A stretch of DNA of 5,453 nt. Source: Desulfobacterales bacterium (GTDB lineage Bacteria; Desulfobacterota; Desulfobacteria; Desulfobacterales; C00003060). Where the stretch lies: NCBI GenBank assembly GCA_030668505.1, contig DAOUTV010000159.1, positions 1-5,453 of the forward strand, given 5' to 3'. Of the stretch, positions 1-5,119 are shown one piece after another (the stretch's first letter is position 1; each line of letters opens with the position of its first letter). The notes below the pieces were generated by a model, which saw only the letters and a list, made by a program, of their open reading frames with translations, had not been told where the DNA came from and searched no databases. Made by a program: the position numbers and the translations under genes.

Positions 1-282
1 ATTTACAATATGGAAGGGCGGAGGCACAACCCTCCAGGTATTAGTTCCTTAGTTCTAAAATTTGTGTTTTTTCTGGCAGAACATTGTTGCTGTGTTCAGC
101 AAAAAGTGAGCTAAAGTGCCTAAAATGAGCTAAAGTTAATGTGCACGCCTTCGGCGTGGTCAGTCTTAAAAACAGGTTGCGCCAGGGGCGCATTCCACAA
201 CGTTAGTTCACTCTAGTTCACTTTAGGCACTTCTTTTTGGTCCCGGCTTGTCCGGGTTAGGTATCTGGCATACAATTAATGC
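1..282. other. Non-coding region upstream of rpsT
   Basis: I see no gene I can support here. One frame is open from base 1 to the stop at 109-111 (ATG at 10, 34 codons), but its product resembles nothing I know, and no ribosome binding site precedes it; it could also be read as the tail of something off the left edge. The region holds a small GC-rich hairpin at 20-35 (GGAGG, 6-nt loop, CCTCC), another at 87-102 (TTGCTG, loop tgtt, CAGCAA), the large nested palindrome at 100-239, and a hairpin at 242-256 (CCCGG, loop cttgt, CCGGG). The rpsT promoter follows directly. The density of dyads suggests an intergenic repeat element rather than coding sequence. Confidence 0.6.
100..239. repeat. Large nested inverted repeat (four-way-junction palindrome)
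   Basis: An outer 7-bp arm, CAAAAAG at 100-106, pairs with CTTTTTG at 233-239. After a 7-nt insertion on the left (107-113), an 11-bp perfect arm follows, AAGTGCCTAAA at 114-124 with TTTAGGCACTT at 222-232. The pairing then continues with a few mismatches and G-T pairs through about 126-140 with 206-220. The enclosed loop carries two perfect 6-bp hairpins: CACGCC-ttc-GGCGTG at 144-158 and TGCGCC-agg-GGCGCA at 178-192. The fold is therefore one long stem capped by two hairpins. It looks like a small palindromic intergenic element or a non-autonomous mobile remnant; a terminator for a gene to the left is also possible because the right arm ends in a run of five T. No transposase or clear target duplication is visible. 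Confidence 0.75.
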
Positions 283-311
283 TTGACAAATATTGCAGGA
301 CTGAATAGTTT
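283..311 (+). promoter_or_regulatory. Putative sigma-70-type promoter of rpsT
   Basis: A perfect -35 hexamer TTGACA lies at 283-288 and a weaker -10 hexamer TAGTTT (3 of 6 consensus bases) at 306-311, with an optimal 17-bp spacer. Transcription would begin near 317-320, giving a leader of under 30 nt before the TTG start at 346. The position between the palindromic element and the rpsT ribosome binding site supports the call; the poor -10 box limits confidence. Confidence 0.6.
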
Positions 312-330
312 TAATTTTTTATCAAATTGG

Positions 331-337
331 AAAGGAG
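331..337 (+). promoter_or_regulatory. Ribosome binding site that fixes the rpsT TTG start
   Basis: AAAGGAG at 331-337 sits 8 nt before TTG 346-348, which is ideal spacing. No other in-frame start codon lies at a usable distance. It decides in favour of the TTG at 346 and against the in-frame TTG at 283, which is the -35 box of the promoter. Confidence 0.9.
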
Positions 338-345
338 CGAACACT

Positions 346-612
346 TTGGCAATTCACAAATCGGCCATTAAGAGGGCCAGGCAAAACAGGGACAGAAACC
401 TTCGCAACAAATTAAGACGAACGCGCGTAAAAAACGTAATTAAGCACGTCAGGGCTGCCATCAACGAAAAATCTCCGGAAGCTGCGCAGACTGCTTTGGC
501 TGCAGCCATACCTGTTATCCATAAAGCAGCTCAAGAAGGAGCCATCCACAGAAACACAGCTTCCAGAAAGATATCCCGCCTGACTAGGCACGTTAACGCC
601 ATCGCTGCGTAA
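346..612 (+). CDS. rpsT: 30S ribosomal protein S20
   Basis: S20 binds 16S rRNA early in assembly of the small ribosomal subunit. From the TTG at 346 the product is 88 residues, the usual family length, and opens with the family signature M-A-x-H-K-S-A-x-K-R (residues 1-10), followed by a very basic helical region (RARQNRDRNLRNKLRRTR) and the conserved C-terminal block with IHRNTASRKISRL near residues 67-79. Reading from the TTG at 283 would add 21 residues that are absent from the family and lie over the promoter and leader, so I reject it. The start codon is TTG with a strong Shine-Dalgarno. In E. coli rpsT also starts at UUG, and S20 represses its own translation there; the same feedback is plausible here but is inference. 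The gene stands alone on the plus strand and converges on lptE. Confidence 0.97.
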   Translation: MAIHKSAIKRARQNRDRNLRNKLRRTRVKNVIKHVRAAINEKSPEAAQTALAAAIPVIHKAAQEGAIHRNTASRKISRLTRHVNAIAA

Positions 613-630
613 TCACAAACTCAGCAAATC
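613..630. other. 18-bp convergent junction rpsT/lptE
   Basis: Only 18 bp separate the stop of rpsT (610-612) from the complement of the lptE stop (631-633). I see no GC-rich hairpin with a T-run here or just inside either gene end, so the two transcripts may overlap at their 3' ends or depend on factor-dependent termination. Confidence 0.5.
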
Positions 631-1155
631 TCAGAAGCCCTGAAGGATTCGGTTATGGATCTTTTCGGCCAATCGTTCGGACATGGCTTCTATTGCCGCC
701 CTTCTATCCTTCTCAGTTGCCAACTTATCTGAAGGAACGACCTTAAAGGCTTCTTTGTCAGACAGGGACTTATTTGACCATATAACATTGCCGTCGGCCC
801 GTTCCAGGGCTAAATCAAGGGTGATGATGACACGGCGTTCAGCAGAGTCGTAGCTTGCAGTGTAAGCAATCGTCTCCTCACTCAAGGACATAATTGTACC
901 GCTCAAAACCGCATCAGCCGTATCTTTCCCTACCACGCGAAGCACCTTGCTTCGGGTAAACTCATAGGTTATATCGCTCGTAAAGACCGTTTCAATCCCT
1001 GATTCCGAGGTTCGGTTCTCCAATACAGTAATGGCAATCGTACTCACACTCTCGGGCGCCATCAGGGCCATTCCTTCGAAGTGATACCCGCAGCCGGCCG
1101 CTGCCACAAAAACAACCAAGGCGACTATTGCCTTCCCTATCTCCTTATACTGCAT
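631..1155 (-). CDS. lptE: LPS-assembly lipoprotein LptE
   Basis: LptE is the outer-membrane lipoprotein that plugs the LptD barrel and helps insert lipopolysaccharide into the outer leaflet. The 174-residue product starts with a short basic stretch, a hydrophobic segment (about residues 9-20) and a lipobox A-A-G-C with the lipidated cysteine at 22; the residue after it is Gly, not Asp, which fits outer-membrane sorting. The mature start CGYHFEG, then TIAITVLENRTSESGIE and the ADAVLSGTI segment, are typical of LptE from this type of bacterium. I chose ATG 1155 because GGAG (complement of 1165-1168) lies 9 nt upstream; GTG at 1182 would add nine residues, and ATG at 1170 five. It follows leuS by 118 bp, a neighbour pair also seen in E. 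coli. The lipobox has Ala instead of the usual Leu at -3. Family assignment is from sequence style, as LptE is poorly conserved. Confidence 0.85.
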   Translation of the reverse strand: MQYKEIGKAIVALVVFVAAAGCGYHFEGMALMAPESVSTIAITVLENRTSESGIETVFTSDITYEFTRSKVLRVVGKDTADAVLSGTIMSLSEETIAYTASYDSAERRVIITLDLALERADGNVIWSNKSLSDKEAFKVVPSDKLATEKDRRAAIEAMSERLAEKIHNRILQGF

Positions 1156-1164
1156 GCCCCGTTT

Positions 1165-1168
1165 CTCC
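1165..1168 (-). promoter_or_regulatory. Ribosome binding site choosing the lptE start
   Basis: On the minus strand GGAG lies 9 nt before ATG 1155. It favours the third possible start, which places the signal peptide directly at the N terminus, over GTG 1182 and ATG 1170. Confidence 0.6.
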
Positions 1169-1174
1169 ATCAAA

Positions 1175-1195
1175 TTGGTCACTTGTCATTTGTCA
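1175..1195. repeat. Short tandem heptamer repeat
   Basis: Three consecutive 7-bp units are readable on the plus strand: TTGGTCA (1175-1181), CTTGTCA (1182-1188) and TTTGTCA (1189-1195), with a partial fourth unit, TTGG, after them. They lie just upstream of the chosen lptE ribosome binding site and across the alternative GTG start. The related words GTCATTGG at 1192-1199 and 1236-1243 suggest that the array was once longer or was interrupted. Confidence 0.6.
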
Positions 1196-1203
1196 TTGGC
1201 CTG

Positions 1204-1236
1204 CCCCGTGAAGTCGCTTTTTCTACTTCACTGGGG
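1204..1236. repeat. Hairpin between leuS and lptE
   Basis: CCCCGTGAAGT at 1204-1214 pairs with ACTTCACTGGGG at 1225-1236, leaving one bulged T (1232) and a 10-nt loop. Neither strand has a T-run directly after the stem, so it is not a classical intrinsic terminator; as RNA it would sit between the leuS and lptE reading frames and could act as a processing or 3'-protecting stem. An 8-bp direct repeat GTCATTGG lies at 1192-1199 and 1236-1243, the second copy overlapping the last stem base. Confidence 0.65.
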
Positions 1237-1273
1237 TCATTGGTTTTGCCGGAATCATACATCCAGCAGCCAG

Positions 1274-3865
1274 CTAAACCACTACATTTACCAGCTTCTT
1301 TTTTACCACGATAACCTTCTTCACCGGCCGCCCTGCAATGCGTTCCACAATCCTGTCATTGGTCAGTGCAGCCGTCTTTATAGCCTCGTCATCCGAATCA
1401 GCAGCAATATTGAACCTGCTCCTCACCTTGCCGTTGACCTGCACAACGATCAGGATCTCGTCTTCTACAATAGCCTCATCACGATATTTGGGCCAGGCTG
1501 CCTCTACCACGCTTCCGGAGTTGCCCAGAGCCTCCCACAATTCCTCGGCCAAATGCGGCACAATAGGCGATAATAGGACTATGACGGTTTCTACGGCCAA
1601 CCTTAACACTGAAGCGCCCTCTGGCGTCGAAAGGACATCTTCCTTGACAGCCTGTATAGAATTCACAAGTTCCATGACGGCACTGATTGCCGTATTAAAG
1701 TGAAACCTTGTCTCAATATCATTTGTCACACGCTTGATAGTCTGATGGGTCTTTCTGTAAAGGTTTCTTAGGTCTTCGACAAGCTCTTCGCCCCCATCAA
1801 AGGACTTAACGTTCAGTATATGGGCCCTATGTTCTGCCACCAGCCGCCATACCCTCTTGAGAAAGCGGTAAGCTCCTTCCACTCCCTGATCGTTCCAGTC
1901 AAGGTCCCGCTCCGGCGGCGCTGCAAAAAGACAAAAAAGCCTGAGGGTATCGGCCCCATATTTATCTATGAGGACATTGGGATCGACTACGTTCTTTTTT
2001 GACTTGGACATCTTTTCGATCCGTCCAACCTCAACCTGGCTTCCACAAATCTTACAGGTTCGGCCCTGGTCATTCTCCACGACCTCTTCAGGAAACAAGA
2101 ACCCATGGTTTGCACATCTAATGGTCTCCTTACAAACCATCCCCTGAGTCAGCAAACGTGTAAAGGGCTCCTTGAAGGTAACCAGCCCAAAATCCTTGAG
2201 CACCCTCGTAAAATACCGCGAATAAAGGAGATGGAGAATCGCATGTTCAATGCCGCCAATGTACTGGTCGACAGGCATCCAGTAATCCACGGCCTTCTTG
2301 TCAAACATCCCCTGATCATAATTTACACTGCAATATCGTTCAAAGTACCATGAAGATTCCACAAAGGTATCCATAGTGTCGGTCTCGCGACGTGCATCAA
2401 GATGGCCGCATTCGGGGCATGAAGTCTTCACAAAGCTTTCAAGTTCCGGCAAGGGGGATTTACCCCCTTTCAGCATATTGGCATCTTCGGGCAGTATCAC
2501 GGGCAGTTGTTCTTCAGGAACCGGTACCACCCCGCATTTTTCGCAATAGACAATAGGGATAGGGGCACCCCAATATCTTTGACGTGAAATCCCCCAGTCT
2601 CGGAGCCTGAAGTTAACAGCTCTTTTCCCGATCTTTTTCTCCTGCATATAGTCTGCGATGTTATCAAGAGCCTTTATGTTTCCCAACCCGTCAAAGGGCC
2701 CGGATCGAACCAATATTCCTTCATCTACATAAGCTTCTGTCATGGTTTCCGGGTCAAGTTTTTGTCCCTTAGGCTGAATCACTACAACAATCTCAATGCC
2801 GTACTTTCGGGCAAATTCAAAATCTCGCTGGTCATGGGCCGGTACCGCCATGACCGCACCGGTCCCATATTCCATCAATGCAAAGTTGGCAGTAAAGATA
2901 TGCATCCGCCGCTTGCTAAAAGGGTTAATACAATAAGCCCCTATAAAGACACCCTCTTTTTCATAATCATCGGATGTGCGTTTGGCCTTGTCCTGACGGC
3001 GCATGCGCTCAACAAAGGCCCGAACTTCGGCTTCCTGCTCGGTTCCTGCAGCAAGCTTGAGAACCAGCGGATGTTCCGGAGCCATGCACATAAAGGTGGC
3101 ACCAAACACGGTGTCCTGACGCGTCGTGAACACCTTGATGTGACCGTCACCATTCTCCAGAGGGAACCGGATCTCAGCTCCCAGGCTCTTTCCAATCCAG
3201 TTTTCCTGCATGGCCACTACTTTGTCGGGCCACCCCGGGAGATGGTCACAGTACTTTAAAAGGTCATCAGCATAATCGGTAATACGGAAAAACCATTGAT
3301 CCAGCTCCTTTTGTGTTACTACCTGGCCGCACCGCCAACACAAATCTGCCTCTACCTGCTCATTGGCCAAGACCGTCCGGCAGTCTTCGCACCAGTTTAC
3401 AAAAGATTTCTTCCTGTATACCATCCCCCTTTTGAACATCTTGACAAAAAGCCACTGTTCCCAATGGTAGTATTCGGGCTTACAAGTGGCCAGTTCTCGA
3501 TCCCAGTCATAGCTAAACCCAAGTCGTTTGAGCTGGGTGCGCATGGTGTCAATGTTTTGATATGTCCATTTGGCCGGGTGTACGTTGTTGGCTAAAGCCG
3601 CATTCTCTGCCGGCATCCCAAAGGCATCCCACCCCATGGGGTGAAGGACATTGCAACCCTGCATGCGTTTGTATCGCGCCACCACATCTCCTATGGCATA
3701 GTTGCGCACATGTCCCATATGGATGTTGCCCGACGGATACGGAAACATCTCCAACAAGTAATACTTCTTCTTGGCAGGGTCTTCTTCTACGCTGAATAAC
3801 CGGTTATCTTGCCAGATTCTCTGCCACTTCGATTCTACAAATTCAGGGTTGTATTCTTTCTGCAT
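1274..3865 (-). CDS. leuS: Leucine--tRNA ligase (LeuRS)
   Basis: This class Ia cytoplasmic synthetase charges tRNA-Leu with leucine using ATP. The 863-residue product has the ATP-binding HIGH-type motif HMGH at residues 49-52 and KMSKS at 618-622. A CP1 editing domain lies between them, with the TTRQDT motif at 247-252 (Thr252) and the AVPAHDQRD block carrying the conserved editing Asp at 345. The anticodon-binding region and the small C-terminal domain follow. Paired cysteines suggest zinc knuckles: 159/162/176/179, 441/444/483/486, and 578/584/604/607 in the segment just before KMSKS. I chose ATG 3865 because the product then begins MQKEYNPEFVESKWQ as in the family, with AGAGGA (complement of 3871-3876) 5 nt upstream; the longer start at 3916 would add 17 unrelated residues that run through a hairpin. 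The gene follows pyrK after 68 bp and precedes lptE. It is complete, with no frameshift. Confidence 0.99.
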   Translation of the reverse strand: MQKEYNPEFVESKWQRIWQDNRLFSVEEDPAKKKYYLLEMFPYPSGNIHMGHVRNYAIGDVVARYKRMQGCNVLHPMGWDAFGMPAENAALANNVHPAKWTYQNIDTMRTQLKRLGFSYDWDRELATCKPEYYHWEQWLFVKMFKRGMVYRKKSFVNWCEDCRTVLANEQVEADLCWRCGQVVTQKELDQWFFRITDYADDLLKYCDHLPGWPDKVVAMQENWIGKSLGAEIRFPLENGDGHIKVFTTRQDTVFGATFMCMAPEHPLVLKLAAGTEQEAEVRAFVERMRRQDKAKRTSDDYEKEGVFIGAYCINPFSKRRMHIFTANFALMEYGTGAVMAVPAHDQRDFEFARKYGIEIVVVIQPKGQKLDPETMTEAYVDEGILVRSGPFDGLGNIKALDNIADYMQEKKIGKRAVNFRLRDWGISRQRYWGAPIPIVYCEKCGVVPVPEEQLPVILPEDANMLKGGKSPLPELESFVKTSCPECGHLDARRETDTMDTFVESSWYFERYCSVNYDQGMFDKKAVDYWMPVDQYIGGIEHAILHLLYSRYFTRVLKDFGLVTFKEPFTRLLTQGMVCKETIRCANHGFLFPEEVVENDQGRTCKICGSQVEVGRIEKMSKSKKNVVDPNVLIDKYGADTLRLFCLFAAPPERDLDWNDQGVEGAYRFLKRVWRLVAEHRAHILNVKSFDGGEELVEDLRNLYRKTHQTIKRVTNDIETRFHFNTAISAVMELVNSIQAVKEDVLSTPEGASVLRLAVETVIVLLSPIVPHLAEELWEALGNSGSVVEAAWPKYRDEAIVEDEILIVVQVNGKVRSRFNIAADSDDEAIKTAALTNDRIVERIAGRPVKKVIVVKKKLVNVVV

Positions 3866-3870
3866 AGCAT

Positions 3871-3876
3871 TCCTCT
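3871..3876 (-). promoter_or_regulatory. Ribosome binding site choosing the leuS start
   Basis: On the minus strand AGAGGA lies 5 nt before ATG 3865. Together with the family N terminus it rules out the upstream ATG at 3916, whose first codons cross the hairpin at 3894-3906. Confidence 0.75.
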
Positions 3877-3893
3877 TTACCCGAACAAACTTA

Positions 3894-3906
3894 GGGGCTT
3901 CGCCCC
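3894..3906. repeat. GC-rich hairpin between pyrK and leuS
   Basis: GGGGC at 3894-3898 and GCCCC at 3902-3906 pair around a 3-nt loop (TTC on plus, GAA on minus). On the transcribed minus strand it is followed by TAAGTTTG, which is too poor in T for a confident intrinsic terminator. It lies 28 nt before the leuS start and 18 bp upstream of its ribosome binding site, so it could be a weak terminator, an attenuating stem or an mRNA processing point. Confidence 0.5.
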
Positions 3907-3933
3907 AACACTCCATTACTCCATCTATACAGC

Positions 3934-4737
3934 CTATATCACGACGGCACGTGGATCAAAGACCGGCCCGTCTGTGCAAGCATGGAGATATGCTCCAGGG
4001 TTGCCGGCCTTTTCAACCGCACATCCCAGGCAGACCCCAAAACCGCAGGCCATGACCGTCTCCAGAGAGACCTGGCACGAAACCTCGTACTTGTCGGCCA
4101 TATCACTGACAGCTTTGAGCATCCCCGTCGGGCCGCAGGCATAGATCATATCCGGTTTCCCATCAACCTCCAACGCCTGTTGAACGATTGACGTGATGAG
4201 GCCCTTCTCACCGAGGGTGCCGTCCTCAGTAGTTATGGCAACCTTAGTACCCATTGACTCAAACGCTTCCCCACAGAGTATGTCGGCAGACGTCCTGCCT
4301 CCCAGGAAGACCGTGGGCCTTACCCTCATTGACTCCACCAGAAAAAGGGCAAGATAATGAAGTGAAGCGACCCCAACACCACCGGCTATAAGAAATACGT
4401 CACAGATGCCCTCAGGACAAGAAAACCCGTTTCCAAGGGGGCCCAACACGTCTAACAAATCTCCGGCTTTAAGCCCGGACATAGCATGGGTGGTTTTTCC
4501 CACAACTTTATACAAGAGTTCAAACCCGCCAACCTCATCCCCTTCGGTAAGCCGGCTGTGAACAGAAAAAGGTCTACGCAAGAGGGGAATATTTCTGTCC
4601 GGCAGCCTGACCATGACGAACTGCCCGGGATGGGCCATGCGGGCCAACTCCGGAAAGGCGAGCCCCATTCTAAAATAGTCTGGTCCTACCTTTATATGAT
4701 GTAATATCCGGACTTTCTTCTGAAATAATTCTTTCAT
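3934..4737 (-). CDS. pyrK: Dihydroorotate dehydrogenase B, electron-transfer subunit
   Basis: PyrK carries electrons from the FMN of the catalytic subunit PyrD (type 1B) through a [2Fe-2S] cluster and FAD to NAD+ in pyrimidine synthesis. The 267-residue product has the FAD-binding RPFS (residues 55-58), the GPLGNGF loop (99-105), the nucleotide-binding AGGVGVASL (118-126), TTEDGTLGEKG (169-179), the ACGPTGML segment (200-207) and four iron-sulfur cysteines at 231, 236, 239 and 254 (C-x4-C-x2-C-x14-C), ending in the typical DGPVFD. I placed the start at ATG 4737, where the family begins; its ribosome binding site is weak (TTAGG about 14 nt away). A longer form from GTG 4809 (or TTG 4812), with GAAGAG 8 nt before the GTG, adds about 25 unconserved residues and cannot be excluded. 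pyrD, its usual direct neighbour, is not here; leuS follows instead. A related oxidoreductase subunit is the alternative, but the C-terminal block favours PyrK. Confidence 0.93.
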   Translation of the reverse strand: MKELFQKKVRILHHIKVGPDYFRMGLAFPELARMAHPGQFVMVRLPDRNIPLLRRPFSVHSRLTEGDEVGGFELLYKVVGKTTHAMSGLKAGDLLDVLGPLGNGFSCPEGICDVFLIAGGVGVASLHYLALFLVESMRVRPTVFLGGRTSADILCGEAFESMGTKVAITTEDGTLGEKGLITSIVQQALEVDGKPDMIYACGPTGMLKAVSDMADKYEVSCQVSLETVMACGFGVCLGCAVEKAGNPGAYLHACTDGPVFDPRAVVI

Positions 4738-4823
4738 ACCGACTACAGTACCTAACCCTTTACCAAATCTCGCCCGCTCCCCCCGGTCGCTCGAGCTCTC
4801 AGAGATCACCAAGACAACTCTTC

Positions 4824-4859
4824 TTTGGCCTGATTTTTGAGAGAAAAAATCAGGCCAAA
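4824..4859. repeat. Perfect 15-bp inverted repeat in the pyrK leader
   Basis: TTTGGCCTGATTTTT at 4824-4838 is exactly complementary to 4845-4859, with a 6-nt loop (4839-4844). On the pyrK-coding strand the stem ends 86 nt before ATG 4737 but only 14 nt before the alternative GTG 4809. No T-run follows the stem on either strand, so it is not a standard intrinsic terminator, though the A/T-rich loop-proximal half resembles one. It may be an mRNA leader structure that controls pyrK, or part of a dispersed palindrome family. Confidence 0.8.
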
Positions 4860-4908
4860 CAATCAGTCCGCCTGTACATTTATGATCATGCTAATGCCCT
4901 GTCCGTCT

Positions 4909-4939
4909 TGCCAACATATCCCGCGACAGCGGGATGGCA
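4909..4939. repeat. Two-step hairpin
   Basis: A perfect 7-bp stem, ATCCCGC (4918-4924) with GCGGGAT (4929-4935), has a 4-nt loop. It can be lengthened by TGCCA (4909-4913) with TGGCA (4935-4939) if the 4 nt at 4914-4917 bulge out and the terminal A-T pair is exchanged. No T-run follows on either strand. Confidence 0.6.
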
Positions 4940-4942
4940 GTC

Positions 4943-4975
4943 TTAGCAGATTTCCCCTCTCAGGAAATCTGCTAA
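4943..4975. repeat. Perfect 13-bp inverted repeat
   Basis: TTAGCAGATTTCC at 4943-4955 is exactly complementary to 4963-4975, with a 7-nt loop. Six A (4974-4979) cover the end of the stem and its flank on the plus strand, meaning that on the minus strand a T-run precedes the stem rather than follows it, the wrong side for a terminator of the minus-strand heptose gene. It is the second long perfect dyad within 160 bp. Confidence 0.75.
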
Positions 4976-4986
4976 AAAACTCTGTG

Positions 4987-5012
4987 GCTCTGCGGGCTCT
5001 GTGAGAGATAAA
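4987..5012. repeat. 26-bp direct repeat, copy 1
   Basis: This copy matches 5076-5101 at 23 of 26 positions, and all three differences are C/T transitions. The core is the word CTCTGYG repeated, ending in a small dyad CTCT-gtg-AGAG. A further CTCTGTG unit precedes it at 4980-4986. CTCTGYG-type repeats occur between genes in many bacterial genomes; this is from memory and was not searched. Confidence 0.75.
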
Positions 5013-5075
5013 TAGTCATATCTAACCATTACACGAGCTTGACAACGCCACATAACCTTAATTCTCTGTTAATCA

Positions 5076-5101
5076 GCTCTGTGGGCTCTGCGAGAGACAA
5101 A
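5076..5101. repeat. 26-bp direct repeat, copy 2
   Basis: The second copy begins 89 bp after the start of the first and lies 18 bp downstream of the rfaE2 stop. It keeps the CTCTGYG word twice and the dyad CTCT-gcg-AGAG. The 63 bp between the copies is AT-rich, with no gene visible. Confidence 0.75.
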
Positions 5102-5119
5102 ATCACTTGGTTTTGTTCA

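Larger units (their letters stand above)
4738..5119. other. Non-coding, repeat-rich gap between rfaE2 and pyrK
   Basis: I see no gene in this 382-bp stretch apart from a possible N-terminal extension of pyrK up to 4812. It holds three strong perfect hairpins (4824-4859, 4918-4935, 4943-4975) and two copies of a 26-bp direct repeat (4987-5012, 5076-5101). This is probably the 3' flank of the heptose gene plus the leader and promoter region of the pyrK-leuS-lptE series. I could not identify a convincing promoter, and none of the stems is followed by a T-run on either strand. Confidence 0.6.

Noticed and set aside
10..111. Small plus-strand frame of 34 codons at the left edge
   Set aside because: No ribosome binding site, no recognisable protein features, and it ends in the palindromic repeat; it is probably a chance open frame or an unidentifiable gene tail.
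283..345. A 21-residue N-terminal extension of S20 from the TTG at 283
   Set aside because: That TTG is the first three bases of the -35 box; the extension is absent from the S20 family, and a good ribosome binding site points to TTG 346.
247..1000. CRISPR array or transposase
   Set aside because: No regularly spaced identical repeats and no transposase-like reading frame in this or any other part of the window.
1154..1573. Plus-strand open frame of 139 codons
   Set aside because: It runs antisense to leuS and the leuS-lptE gap; no ribosome binding site and no family resemblance.
2762..3259. Plus-strand open frame of 165 codons
   Set aside because: It lies wholly antisense to the LeuRS editing domain, which is clearly coding on the other strand.
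3866..3916. Upstream ATG for leuS adding 17 residues
   Set aside because: The added residues are not in the family, cross a GC-rich hairpin, and the ribosome binding site serves ATG 3865.
4943..4979. Intrinsic terminator for the heptose gene
   Set aside because: For minus-strand transcription the T-run comes before the stem, not after it.
5015..5045. Minus-strand promoter for pyrK: TTGTCA (complement of 5040-5045) and TATGAC (complement of 5015-5020)
   Set aside because: The spacer is 19 bp and the -10 box matches only four of six bases, so it is not strong enough to list.
5039..5062. Plus-strand TTGACA at 5039-5044
   Set aside because: No -10 box at 16-18 bp and no plus-strand gene downstream.
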